A stretch of 64,000 nucleotides of DNA from Cricetomys ansorgei (taxonomy: Eukaryota > Chordata > Mammalia > Rodentia > Nesomyidae), in assembly GCA_026225945.1 (NCBI GenBank), contig JAMJFZ010001816.1, positions 4,714,501-4,778,500 of the forward strand, read 5' to 3'. The stretch's first letter is position 1; each line of letters begins with the position of its first letter. The position numbers were made by a program, and so were the translations under genes. A model generated the notes under the pieces. It was not told where the DNA came from, searched no databases, and saw only the letters and a program-made list of their open reading frames with translations. This document shows, one piece after another, positions 24,977 to 36,693 of this stretch.

Positions 24977-25858
24977 ATGTTTGGCTTTAAGGGAAAAAAA
25001 AAAAAGAGTTCATATATATATACCAAGAACCTATCTGGGAAATGACAATAGAGAAAGATTGTTTTTTCTTTTATCAACAAGTCATATATAGCTTTCACCG
25101 TCTTCTCTGAATTGAATTGGGGAAGTTAGCCTAAACATTCCATTTGTAAAGTAATTGTACATTCAGACTCTAACACTGAAATACACGGTGGAGGTAAATT
25201 CAAGGATGTGCGAGATCAACTGCAAATCCGCGGGTCCAGAAGGTACTGAGGAACCGCTGCTGGAATGAGCAAGGGTACCTCACAGACCAGATCCCAAGGG
25301 GAAAAAACATAAGCCAGTCAGGGTCCCCAAAAGTGTCTCAAAGGCCTGGAAAACACAATGTATTCTTCCTTATTACCAAAGCCAGAACATTCCATTAGAA
25401 AACAAGGTGGTGGTAATCTCAGGGACGCCCTAATGTCCCTCGTGAAATGGGTCTTAAATAAATAAGCATGGAACACACCTCACTGGCCACCCACGGTAGG
25501 GAATTTCAAGTCATGTGCAGTGAAGTACTCTGTTGCAAAATAACAGTGAACACAAATTAAAATTGCCAACAAGAGGCCTCAACCCTGCACAAACAACTAC
25601 AAGCCACTAAGGAATGCTGGGAGTGCAAAAAAGTCTTCCCAAGGGAAAAGCACACCAATACCAAATGCTCAGCCTTGAAAACATGCATAGAAGTAACATT
25701 ATACAGACTGAGCAGTTTGTGTTTCAAATATATATATATATATATATATACATACTTTTGTGGAATGCTATCATCCAACAATATTTTTAAAGTTCAGTTA
25801 TTGAGTAAGAATAAAATAAGAAGTTACTATAGGATGTTTTTCTCATCTATTCTTTTTG
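24977..25858. other. Intronic DNA with a (TA)n repeat
   Basis: A TA dinucleotide tract lies at about 25727-25750. The rest is unique by eye. Confidence 0.65.
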
Positions 25859-26025
25859 TTTTGTTTTGTCTTGTTTTGGTTTTTCCAGACAGGGTTTCTC
25901 CGTTCTAACTCCGGTTGTCCTTGAACTCACTCTGTAGACCAGGCTGGCCTTGAACTCACAGAGATCCACCTGCCTCTGCCTCTTGAGTGCTGAGATTAAA
26001 GGAGTGCTCACCACTGCTAGTTTTG
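25859..26025 (-). mobile_element. B1 SINE
   Basis: The plus strand has CCAGACAGGGTTTCTCCG, TAGACCAGGCTGGCCTTGAA and GAGTGCTGAGATTAAAGG. Confidence 0.92.
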
Positions 26026-26241
26026 CTCATCTAGTCTTAATTTCCCAGCTATCAAAAGGATACTATGTGATAGAACCTGAGACTTATTTACTTATTTACT
26101 TTATTTATTCATTTATTTATATTTAGTCAACACTGCTTTCCCTAAGAACCTACATCACTTTGAAAACACAAATTATTTTTTTTAAACGGCACTGGTGGAG
26201 GAGGCTTTACCATTGTAAAGCAAATAAACACAAAGAGCGTG

Positions 26242-26266
26242 CACACACACACACACACACACACTC
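26242..26266. repeat. (AC)n microsatellite
   Basis: A short CA tract about 0.4 kb below the TBC1D4 CpG island, inside intron 1. Confidence 0.9.
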
Positions 26267-26639
26267 CTTTTCACACTTTTAAGCATATTTCCCAAGGCAC
26301 AATTACTATGCTGGAGTTTTCCTCTTTCTCTTAGTTAAAAACTGTACCTGTTTATTTAAAAAGTCAAAGTTCCGTTTAGTAACTGAAACACTTGGAGTTA
26401 ATAGACTCTGGAGAAATATTGAACACTTAAGATAGAAGAGTAAAACACTTTTTTAAATGACATTTGAAACCTCTTCCATCACAGTGATTTTTTTTTAAGA
26501 CACCCAGGGTGCACTTACTCTCTCAGTGGGTTCGAAAACAACAGCAAAGGTCTTCCCTCTCCAAATTCGCAGAATCATACTTGGCTGACAGTCTGACCCT
26601 TCTAACGCTTCCCTAAACTCTGCTCTGAAATCACACACC

Positions 26640-28520
26640 CGCCGGACCCGGATACCTGGAGGTGTTTTGGTGACACTGACGCCCAGGCCAAACAGGTATA
26701 AATGCAGAACTACCGAGACTGAGAACGGCTCGGGGCTTCGGGGAACCCCGCGGGGCCCGCATTTCCAATAACCACACATGCACACATTGGCGAAAGCCCG
26801 GCAAGCCATTGCCAGTCGCCAGGATCCTCCTGGGACCCGCGCTTTTCCTGGAGTCCTCCCTGCCTCCCCCACCCCCCTACTCCGGGTCTCAGGGCAACTC
26901 TGCGACTACTTTCCTCTCCCCAGCTCAGGTTGGCCATCTGGTCCCGAGGCTAGCCCGACCACCAAATCGCTTTTCTCTCCCACTCCCAGATCTCCAAAGC
27001 GGAGTGAGACGGGCACTGGAGCGCGCCACGTGGAGCGCGAGGCAGCAGCCAGATCCGAGACAGTTCTCCCAAGAGGGGTCCCCGCCTCTCGGGTCCCCGC
27101 GGCTCTGGCCCCGCCCCCGGAGCCCCAGACTTGCCTGGTTAGGGTCGGTGGCGCGGAAAACGTGGCAAGCCATCTGCGACTCGGGGTCGTCGGGCTGCGC
27201 CTTGATCAGGTAGGCGAAGTAGGTGAGGTCGTGGCTGTTGTGGATGAAGCGCGAGATGTGCTGCGCCTTGTGCTCGAAGATGAACACCCCGGTGCTGGGC
27301 TGCACCGACCCGGAGCCAGCGCTCCCGCCGACCCCGGCACCGGGCGCGGGGACGCAGCGCAGGAAGGGCGCACTGAGCACCAGGAGCACCTCGCGGGCCG
27401 CGGGCGCCCCGCAGCCGCCCGCCTCGGGCTTCTGGCTGCGCCGGCGGATCTCGGCCATGAGCCAAGGTAACATGGGCAGCGTGGTCCTGCGATCCAAGCA
27501 CGACCCTCCCACGTACCATAGCCGGAAGCGCTTGTCACCGGGCTTGGTGGCACCTGGCTGCGCCGGGGCACCGGGCTCGGGCTCCAGTGGGTGCGGGAAC
27601 GGCTCATCCTGAATGCAGCTGGGCGACTCCATAACTCGCGCCTAGCGAGGGCACCGCGCCTCCCCCCAACTCTCACTGTGCAGGCTCGGCTGAGACTGCC
27701 AAGTGTCACCCCGGGACCCCGCGCCTCGCCTCGGTGCCACCGGCCCTTCAAGTCCTAGCTTCAGCGGCCCTGTCCCATGCGGCACTTGCCCGGGCGCGGC
27801 TCCGTGGCTCCGGCCGCAGCGCGGTGGACTAGAGGGAGACCGAGGTTCCCGCGCGCATCCTCCTTCCTGGAGATCGCGCCTGGGGACCGGCCAGTCCTCC
27901 CGCCGCCGGTGCTCGGGGCCGGGGACCACGCCGGCCGCGGTCTCCTGCTCCCGCTCCCGCCGCCCGCTGCGACCGCCGCGCTTGCCCAGCGCTGGCACGG
28001 GGAGGCTGGGCGGAGAGCGGGGCTGTGGGCGGGAAGGGGTGACTCGGGGCGGAGCTGACTCCTAGCAGGGTGACCGGCTGTCACCTGGAAGGTCGGGGGC
28101 GCCCGGTTGCGGCCCGCTCAGTCCCGGAGAACTACTCCGATTGAAAAATAACAAAAACAAACGTGGCCTCCCGCGGCCGGCTCCTGCGGCCGCCGACTCT
28201 GCAGCCCAGCTCGCTGCTCCTCCTCCGGGGTTCCCGTCCCTCCCTCGTTCCTTCCTTCCTTCCTCCCTCCCAGGCCCCCCCTTTAAAGCCGGCTGCTACC
28301 CCGCCTCCGGTCCCGCGGGCAGACAGCTCTGCTTGCAGAAGCCGATCTGAGGTCGCGCCCGAGCCTCGTCCTCCTGCCTCCGCCCCTCACCTCGCCCCAG
28401 GGCGCAGCCGTACCAAGCCCGGCGTGGGCACTGCCCGGACCAGCTCGGCCTCCCTCCTCTCCCGGAGACTCTACTGCCCCCTGGAGAGGGGGCCACTCGC
28501 TTCGGGGCGCTGGGATCTTT
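26640..28520 (-). promoter_or_regulatory. Tbc1d4: CpG island and presumed TBC1D4 promoter/5'UTR
   Basis: The base composition changes abruptly from AT-rich intron DNA to very GC- and CpG-rich DNA here, and changes back near 28520. The island surrounds TBC1D4 coding exon 1. The part above 27632 should hold the 5'UTR and transcription start sites; I see no convincing TATA box, as usual for an island promoter. Several long open frames on both strands here (for example 26778-27470 plus) are by-products of high GC content. Confidence 0.85.
27135..27632 (-). CDS. Tbc1d4: TBC1D4 (AS160) first coding exon, 166 codons
   Basis: This is the N-terminal exon of the Rab GTPase-activating protein TBC1D4/AS160, an Akt substrate that restrains GLUT4 vesicle exocytosis until insulin signalling phosphorylates it. 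The minus strand starts [20 protein letters not shown] and contains [48 protein letters not shown] and ends FRATDPNQ. These match the known start of mammalian TBC1D4 almost residue for residue. It covers an acidic/proline leader and most of the first PTB (PID) domain, from about residue 35 onward; the second PTB and the TBC domain lie in later exons outside the window. The ATG (27630-27632) has G at -3 and G at +4. The exon is 498 nt and ends in phase 0 after a CAG codon. The intron then begins GCAAGT, a GC-type donor, since no good GT donor lies there. Residue 3 is Ser where I recall Pro in human and mouse. Identity is very confident; transcription runs toward position 1. Confidence 0.96.
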
Positions 28521-30750
28521 TTAAAGCCTAACTGCTTGGTTTTATTCCATGTAAAGCCTGAATAGTATATTGTGCATCTTTCTTCCTACTCTCAAACACT
28601 CCTCGTCGTGTTTCCAATCACAATTTTGTGATAAGATAGTTTAATTCCAGCATCCGCTTTAAATTTTAACAGTGTTTGAGATGAATCTTTCTATTTCTTA
28701 ATGCAGCTGAGTTCTTACGATATAAAGAAGCTAGAGTCACTTCAGAAGTAATGCGAATTTCTTCCCTTTTATGATTGATGATGCATATTTCAAAAAACAT
28801 TGCAGAGATAATTTGATTATTTTAATTTTAAAGCAGACCGGTAGAGTAATATAATTTTTTTTTCATTTTAGCAAATTAAACTGGTTTTGTTATTACTGCT
28901 GCTACGTATTTATTATTATTATTTTAAGACTAAGTCTCCTTTCCTGAGTAGTTCAGGTTGACGTAGAACACCCCATCCTCTTGTCTCAGTTTCCCAGGTC
29001 CTGTGGTTACAGGGATGAATCGCCATCATGGACGAGCTCTCATACTCTCTGTGTACCCTCATAGGATGATAAGGAATGAGTAAGAGAAAAGCAAAATAAA
29101 GGGGGACACTTACTTTTTCCAGGTGCCTAGAAGAAAAATAAAAACTCCTGTTTCTCTTGCTTTTGTATCTTAACGATGTTCTTACTTTCTCTAACACCTG
29201 ACAGTCATTTTGCTTCCTGTCCGTACAAAGTCAAGATGATCAAATATGCTACATTTCTGGGACCACCATATAGCTGTCTCTTGTTAATCACCATATAATC
29301 GCCAAGATGAAGATGTTATTAATCGGTTTAAGTCATTTATGCAAGTCATTTGTGCAAAATACAACCCAAGACTTCAAGGAGCAAGGAAACGTTCTGAGAA
29401 CATAGACAGAGGCCTCCTAAGGCCTTAGCAGAAGATTTCTCGGGCAGACCTCTTTTCCCTAGGCTGCATATCTGAGACTTGTGAAAGAGAAAGAAAAGAA
29501 TAAAGACATGGCTCAGTTACAGAAGCCTTATAGATCCTGCCACATCAATCAGTGTGTGAGTTAGGATTGTGTTTGGAGCCCCCCACCCCCTGTGGGCCAG
29601 TTCCTATTGACATAATAAATTCAAGTAACACAGAATAAACTTTCAGTGACTGACAGGAAAACAGGACTATTGTCTTCTAACATATAACAAGTTAAGTAAG
29701 CCTCAGTCCTTTCTAGTTTCTGTGATGTTTATCTTACATTTACAAATGTTATTACTACATGAGAAGATAGCTTTCCTCTTGAAGTTCAGCATGGCCATGT
29801 GAGGTGACTTGTTCTGATCACGGTGACACGTGAACAGAACTGACTCGGGTCATATCTGAAGTAGAAGCGTGTCATTGGAAGTACAGCAGCCCACTTGCTC
29901 TCCAGTGGCCATCTGGAGGTGCCTCGTGATCAGAGAAGAGCAGAACGCTGAGCCATTGCTGTGTGCACAGCTGTCCTGGAAAATCTGCTAGATTCAAGGT
30001 AGACTCCTCACACATAAATAATAAAGTTTTGTCCTATTAAGCCATTGAGGTTGTGGGTGTATTTGTTTCCTTATTAGCCTGCCCTAGCCTGTCCAATAAA
30101 ATGCATATCCACTAGTATACAACCAGAGTTGTTTCATAATCACTGATGTAGTTGACTCTTACATGAGCTAGATGGTAAACTAATATTTCTTACAATCACT
30201 GTTTCACCTCCAGAACTTACAGGATCGTTCACATATTGAAAAAACAACAACACTGAATTGTGTAATCATCACTTGAATTTGGAAGACGATATACAACATA
30301 GAGGAGTATTGCATAGAACATGTAGGTGTGTGGTGTTTCCTATATGCTGAGGCAGACCTCCACCTATAGCCTCCAGCCCTTCCCCTCTAACCCCAGCTAC
30401 CCCTCCAAATGAAGGCCCAAAGAACATGCACACAGACAGGCAGCATTTCTAAAGACCTGGTGGAAGTCTTTCTCCTGGGGAGTCTGAGAGAAATCTCTAC
30501 CACAATACCCAGAAGAGAACTTCATTTACAGCTAAAATGTTCCTCTCCTACTCTAAATAAAAGTGTGCCAGTTCTACTAAAAAGTTGTAAGGTTTCTCAA
30601 ATGCTTAAACAAATAGCACATGAGAAACAGGTGGCCCTGCATTGGTGTCGTGGTGTAAGATTAGAAGGGTTTGAAGGTCTGTTCTAGTCTTTTACTCAGC
30701 TTTCTTCCCCTCAAATCGAAGGATCTTCCTTCCTCTCCTGCCCCGCTCTC
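28521..30750. other. Upstream flank of TBC1D4, no gene recognised
   Basis: AT-rich sequence just outside the CpG island, with a very diverged B1 antisense near 28930-29030. SINE density is low for over 2 kb, so upstream regulatory sequence is possible but not shown. Confidence 0.6.
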
Positions 30751-30754
30751 CCTC

Positions 30755-30818
<64 letters not shown>

Positions 30819-30821
30819 ACA
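30751..30821. repeat. (TC)n(AC)n compound microsatellite
   Basis: A CT tract (about 30757-30794) runs directly into a CA tract (30795-30821). Confidence 0.97.
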
Positions 30822-30872
30822 TTTGGTGTCCACATACACATGCACTTTTCTTTCTTGCATAGAAATACAGAA

Positions 30873-31275
30873 ATGGGGTTGGAGAGATGGTACACTGAGT
30901 AAAGCACTTGCTTTGGTAATGTGAGGACCTGTTCATAGAGGCAAACGAGAAAGAGAACCTATTTCCAAGGAAACAGAAGGCAGGGACTGACACCAAGGTT
31001 GTATTCTGTTGTGGGGGGTAGGGTTATTGTTATTGTTTGGTTGTTTTTTTGTTGTTTGGTTATGTAGAGGGGAGAGGTGTTTTGAGACAGAGTTTCTCTG
31101 TTGTAATTCTGGCTGTCCTAGAACTTACTCTGTAGACCAGGCTGGCCTCGAACTCACAGAGATCCTCCTGCCTCTGCCTCCCAAGTGCTGGGATTAAAAG
31201 CGTGCTCACCACTGCCCGGTTCAAGGTTGTCTTCTGACCTCTGACACACACACACACACACACACACACACAACA
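30873..31275. mobile_element. SINE split by a minus-strand B1, followed by (AC)n
   Basis: A plus-strand SINE head (GGGTTGGAGAGATGGTACAC) is interrupted by an antisense B1 (31075-31222, TTTTGAGACAGAGTTTCTCT to TGCTGGGATTAAAAGC). Its tail resumes as GTCTTCTGACCTCTGACAC and runs into a CA repeat (31243-31272). Confidence 0.8.
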
Positions 31276-32900
31276 CACATACCACAAACCAAAAAGATTA
31301 AAAATAAGAAAGATAGATTATTTCATGCTCATGCCTTTTCACCAATCTCCTCTCCGGTCCTTCTTTAACGGCACCACCTGAACCTCTTCCATCCTTCATT
31401 ACTTGAACATCCGTCATTCTTCAAGAGCAAGTCACATGTTCTGACACTATGCTTGCCCAGCCACAGCTGGAAGCCTGCTCCTCTTTGCTCCCTTTCCTGT
31501 GCATTCCTGCCACAGAGTGACGCCCTCGGGATGTTGCCATTTGGGGGTCCAGAAATGGATTCATTCTCTCTGCTGCTTTTTAAGAATTAAAAAGGCAAGA
31601 CAGGCAAGGTCACAGCAATTCGCTGAAAATGGAAATGTATTAAATTCAGTTTTATTGAAAGTGAAAACAGCACAGCACACACAGAGGCTCCCCGAGAAGG
31701 AAAGGGAACCAGAGCTGGCAGCGGAGTGTGCCAGGGAATGGAGAGTCTTCGAAGTTTCAGGACATGAGATGGACCCCTTTGCTCTCTCCAGATTGGCTGG
31801 CTTGGGCTATTGCTAGGGAACTGGAAAATCTGAACAAAGACAGGAAAATTGATTGGTTCCCGGTTCCCACCAAAGAAGCTTCGCAACAAATGTGAAAGTT
31901 CTGATGAACAGTTCCCATTTGGGGAGCTGGGGACCGAGAAGAAAGGACCCGGAAGTCTGTCATCCTAAAAGTGATCATACATTTATTCCCCTTAGGCTTC
32001 TTTTCCATGTCTGCCTATCAGCAAGCTGTGTGATTCTTTGTCCCTCAAGGAGAGTTGCCTGAAAGAAGAGTTGGATTTGTCTCACATTCTCCCACCCCCC
32101 ACGCCAGTACAATCGCTGATAATTACTGAGTAGCTAATAAGTATTGAATGAATGAAAGAGTTGAATAAGTAGCTAATTAGAACTTAAGAAAAGAAAAAAG
32201 AGTTTTACTATCACAGAGGTGACATGCCAAATTCTTAATTAGATAATTTCTGCTTAACAAAATAGATCCACTGGATAATTATAATGCTTAGAAAATAAAA
32301 GAATGCCTTCCTCAAGCATATGCCGGAGTTCTGACTGGGGATAGCACAAGCCTCCGTGGATGAGCACGGTTTTGAAATTTGAAATATTACCAGAGTTTCC
32401 CTATCCCCTGTGACCTTGCCCCAGCCCAGGCAGCTGGGTCATTTCTGGCTTTAGGGAAAGGATGACACAGCAGAATGCAGAGAACAAAAGAGCCCATTCT
32501 TAGCATTCATGCTTCAAAAGCCAGAAGCTGGCAAAGGCCAAGAGGATGGTTTTTTTGTTTTTTTTTTTTCTTGCTCTAGGTAGTAAAGAAAAAATTCCCA
32601 AACTTGGAAGATGGAGAAACAAAACAGTAAGAGGTTTGGAGTTCTGTGAATCTCCTAGGGGGAGCTCTTTGCTCTGTCTCTCATGACTGAGCTAGTAAGG
32701 GGAAGAGTAGACCCCCAAAGCAGGATAAGCCCAGGAACCTGCATTTTCCCATGCCTGCCATGATTAAGAAGCAGGAGGAGAAGGGGCATATGGGCAGAAG
32801 ACTGGCAACAGCTGCTGGAGCAAACCATTTGTCTTGCATGGCAAAGGAGCGGCAACTTATTTTCTCCATGCAGCCAAGGGCAGAGTACAGAGACAAGCCA
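31276..32900. other. Intergenic DNA, nothing recognised
   Basis: Unique by eye apart from a T-rich run near 32550-32570. Open frames are short and unlike known proteins. Confidence 0.6.
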
Positions 32901-32902
32901 CT

Positions 32903-33232
32903 GTCACTGGGAGAAGGAGGAGGAGGAAGAGGAGATGGAGGAGGGGGAGGGGGAGGAGGAAGAGGCAGAAAAAGGGAACTCCTAGACTGTGTAAGCTGCT
33001 GCTCTGGCTACACCTACTAGGACATATAGTAGAGGTAGAGCCCCATTTCTGCCTCGGCATGTCCCATTTCTTTCTGGAACATTCTTCCATGAAGCTTCAG
33101 GGAGGAAGGAAGGAAGAAAGGGGGGGAGGGAGGGAAAGAAGAAAGAAAGGCAAGAAAGGAGGGAGAAAAAAAGGAGGGAGGGGAGGGAGGGAAGAAGGGA
33201 AGGAAGGAAAGGAGGGAGGGAGGAAAGCAGGC
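32903..33232. repeat. Two polypurine tracts (GGA and GGAA types)
   Basis: A GGAGGA-rich tract lies at 32910-32970 and a longer GGAAGGAAAGAAGG tract at 33098-33230, separated by unique sequence. The 110-146 codon frames over them are low-complexity artefacts. Confidence 0.93.
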
Positions 33233-33361
33233 TTCAGTAAGGGAGAGGAAAGTGATACAGAATATGTAGTATAACAGAATTTGTGGTTCATATGATAAGT
33301 TTATTTGATTGATTGATTGATTGATTTCATCTACCCACAGCTGGCCCAAATATTATATTGT

Positions 33362-34330
33362 ATTAGTTACTTTTCTGTTGCTGTGATAAAACACCAAGAC
33401 AACTCAGAAGGGTTTTCCTTGGGCTTACAGTTCCAGAGGGACCAGAGTCCGACATGGCAGAGAGACACAGCAGCAGGATCTGGAAGCTGAGAGCTCACAT
33501 CTTGAACTACAAGCACAGGGCAGAGAGGGTTAACTGGAGGTGAGGTGAGGCTCACACTCTCAAAGCCTGCCCCCTGGTTACATACTTCCTCTAACGAGAG
33601 GATGCACGTACAACCTCCCCCTATTCAGTATTCAAACAACCAAGACGATGGGGAGCATTTCTCATTTGAACCATCGTGAGCCGCTCCCTGGCCTGCATAG
33701 GCTTGAGGCCATATCATAATGCAAAAGTGCACAGGGCCCAACTTCAAAAGTTCCTATAGTCATTCACAGTGTCAACATTGCCTTAAAAGCCCAGTGACTC
33801 TTCTGAGACTCTCAAGATAATCTCTTAATTGTAACCTCTTGTAAAATCAAACAGAAGTTCCATGCTGCATCTGAAAGGGAAGAATGAGGGCCTAGTGAGA
33901 CGTACTGGACCAAAACAAGCCAGATGGGAAAACATCAGATCCACCATGCCCTGTGTCAGAGGGCTTAGATGTCTCTGTCCCGGCAGCTTTATTTACTGCA
34001 ACAAATATCTGTCTCCAGGCTGATTCCACTCCCTGTATGCTGCTCTCCTTGGCAGATATCCCATGGCTGTGACTTCTTCAAGGCTGCACTGCCACTAAGG
34101 CTTCACCTTCCCGGATTTTCAAAACAGCCTCTCGGGGCCTCCTGGCTCCTCAGTCCTTCACACAGGGACACTTCTGGCACACACCGACCTCAGCCCACTC
34201 TCTGAAACCACAGAGGATGGAGCCTTTTCGCTCCTGCATCTTCATACCTCCGAAGTCAGCACCACATGGGTAACGCTATCAAGTTTAGCTGGCAGCTTGG
34301 CATAGACCCTGACTGCCTTAGATCACATTA
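33362..34330 (-). mobile_element. Rodent LTR-like repeat with attached internal sequence
   Basis: It begins TTAGTTACTTTTCTGTTGCT and GTGATAAAACACCAAGAC, the antisense 3' end of the abundant MaLR-type family. Past about 33690 it continues into typical internal text (GGCCATATCATAATGCAAAA, TGATTCCACTCCCTGTATGC, GGCAGATATCCCATGGCTGT). It is one decayed element with no retroviral reading frame. A TTGA microsatellite (33305-33327) lies just outside. Confidence 0.6.
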
Positions 34331-34476
34331 GCAGCAGAACTTTTACTCAAGTACTTCCTAAGAGCAGAAACACCTGAAACTCTTTCACAAGGAGGAAGGT
34401 TAGCTGGGTTGCCATCTTGCTCTGAGGTTCCCTTCCCCTATTCTGGAGGTCTCTTCTTAACCAAAGGTGCTAATCT

Positions 34477-34978
34477 TAGCCAGGCTTGGTAATACAATCC
34501 ATGAATCCTAGTGCTTGGGAAGCAGAGGCAGGCAGATCTCTGAGTTCGAAGCCTGCCTGGTGTACAGAGTGAGTTCCAGGACATCCAGGGCTACATAGAA
34601 AAATCCTAAGTACAAGAGTTACAGGTGTAGTTTATTAATAGAGTTCTTGCCTAGCAAGAAGTGAGGCCCTAACCAATCCCTAGTAACACATTCATACCCA
34701 CACAAGACATAAACGTGTGTGCTCTCTTTCTCTCTCTTGTGCTCATGCGCGCGCACACACACATACCATATGTGGTAAAAGAATATAAAGTAATTTAATT
34801 TGTACTTTCCTTTCAAAAAAACTAAATCACTCATTTTGCACTGATTATGACATGTCCCCCACAGGATCGTGTATTTAAGAATTTGGGCCAGCCTGGTCTA
34901 CAGAATGAGTTCCAGGACAGCCAGAGTTACAATAGAGAAACGCTGTCTGGAAAAACAAAAGCAAAACCAAAAAAAATT
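34477..34978 (+). mobile_element. B1 SINE, SINE remnant and B1 fragment
   Basis: A full plus-strand B1 (34477-34612, TCCTAGTGCTTGGGAAGCAG) is followed by a diverged antisense-looking SINE piece around a CA-rich patch (34740-34765). A plus-strand 3' B1 fragment (34885-34978, CAGCCTGGTCTACAGAATGA) completes the group. Confidence 0.75.
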
Positions 34979-35009
34979 GTGTTCCCAGCTAGTGAAAATG
35001 TTTTAAGAA

Positions 35010-35300
35010 AGTATACGAACCTTTGGAACCTAGCTGGCAGACAGAGGCTTCTGGAAGCAGGCCTTGAGGGTTTAGAGCCAGGCCCTGCTTCTGGTCCCGC
35101 CTCTGCTTCCTGATACACCATGATGTAAAACATCTGCTCAAACCTACTGCCATAGAAGGTCCCGCCACAGCAGCCATGTATTTCCTGCCAGAGGGGACTC
35201 GTACTTTTGAAACCATGATTCGGAATAAATCCTTTCTCTACTAAACTGTCTCTGCCAGGTATTTGTTCTATCACATCAATGAGAAAAGTACGTTAGTATA
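35010..35300 (+). mobile_element. Rodent LTR-like repeat 3' part (MaLR-type)
   Basis: GATTCGGAATAAATCCTTTC and CACATCAATGAGAAAAGTAC match the sense 3' end of the same family, with its AATAAA. Confidence 0.65.
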
Positions 35301-36504
35301 CATACTGAATTTAAATCATCTATATACACACACCACAGCATGCATCCACCCCACCCCCACACACATCCATACATATATAGATAAGTATATATATGCAATA
35401 TTTGTATTTTAATACCTGGCACGAAGTGGGTGATAAATCAATATCTTGTGAGTAAATTAATCTAGAGCTCTGTTGGATTCCAAAGAATAAAATCAGTTTG
35501 TTTCAGCAGTTGCAAATTTGCCTAGAGAAAACAGATTTTCATTTTTGCCTTACCTCATAGTCCAGGAATACATGCAGTTAGGGTGTAAGTGCCCACCATG
35601 GTCTGTTAAATCAATCTTTTCGGCACTTAATAGAGAGTCCATCGTTGAATTTTCCAATGCTCTTTATTAATCACAAACCATGTCAAATCTCAGGGAATTC
35701 TATACCTGGGCGGCTAGGCAGAGAGCTCACTCCATGGCTTCCTCACCCCATCTCTCCTCTTGGTTCTCCCTCTGCTCCTAGCTTCTTCTTCCTTCTTCTC
35801 TGCTGTCTGTCTTCCGTCTCTTTTCTCTTGCCCTAGTTCTTTTTTATTCCAAATCCTCTCTGTCTCCACCCAGCCTTCCAATATACAAATCAATGGAGCC
35901 TAACCTTCATCTGCCTTAAGGCTAAGGACTGTCCTAATCTTGTGGAGAGCCGGATAGCCACTCCTTTGTTTACTGGTAGGCAGTGAATCCTTTACTTGCT
36001 TCAAGGACAGCTTACTGGGACATTATCCATAACTAAAATCTCCCACAACAATGGTCTGCAGCTCTGCTGTGGTAAACCCAATCTAAAGAATAAAAGGACG
36101 CTCAAAGTTAAGATAAATATTAATCCAATGCACTCTTTCAGAATAAATAGCCCCACATCACCCAAACATGGGCCCATGAATTGTAAAATACTGTGTTCCT
36201 GCACAAGAATATTAACAAGGAGACATTAAGCACGCCCTCACCTACACTTTGCCATCAAGTGAGACGTCATGCTTGTGAATTCTGTGTATTTGTGTTGGCA
36301 TCAAGACTAGTTTCTCTCTACTCTAAGGAAAACATTTACAACTAAAAGCAATATTATTGTCTCAATAAACTTGTCCTCTTGGGAAATTGTTTCTTGCTTA
36401 ATTGCTACTTCTAATAGGCTCTTTAAAAGTTAAGAAATCAATCTACTTTAAATTTGTAGCCTCTAGTTTTTGTTGATGTTTTTGAAATATTTATTTATTT
36501 ACTT
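35301..36504. other. Intergenic DNA, possibly an old retroelement around 35640-36240
   Basis: The segment TGCTCTTTATTAATCACA through about 36240 has pyrimidine-rich and LTR-like texture and could be a decayed retroelement. I cannot assign it and see no surviving frame. Confidence 0.4.
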
Positions 36505-36625
36505 ATTTATCTCTGGGTTTTTGAGACACAGCCTCTGTCTATGTTGCCGAGGGTGACCTTGAATTCACAATCCTCCTGCCTCCTTCATTGACCTGATTGC
36601 AGACATACACATCCATGTCTCAGTT
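36505..36625 (-). mobile_element. Diverged B1 SINE
   Basis: The plus strand has TTTTGAGACACAGCCTCTGT and CCTTGAATTCACAATCCTCC. Confidence 0.65.
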
Positions 36626-36693
36626 TTACTGTTGATTTAAAGATATATCTTCTACTTTTCTGATATGCAGTATGCAGTGCAATTGTCTCTGGG

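Larger units (their letters stand above)
1..27134 (-). other. Tbc1d4: TBC1D4 intron 1 (5' part, incomplete)
   Basis: Everything from position 27134 down to the window edge lies downstream of the TBC1D4 exon 1 donor on the minus strand, so it is intron 1 sequence unless exon 2 is inside. I saw no open frame continuing the first PTB domain, so exon 2 is probably beyond position 1. A first intron longer than 27 kb fits the known large first intron of this gene. The content is repeats, listed separately, and non-repetitive DNA without recognisable genes. Confidence 0.85.

Noticed and set aside
26778..27470. 230-codon plus-strand open frame over the TBC1D4 promoter/exon
   Set aside because: It is antisense to a certain coding exon in a GC-rich island where stop codons are rare. 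It has no domain resemblance, and its Arg/Pro/Ala-rich composition is typical of shadow frames.
32751..33349. Arg/Glu/Gly-rich and Ser/Pro/Phe-rich frames of 77-146 codons
   Set aside because: They are low-complexity translations of polypurine and polypyrimidine tracts.
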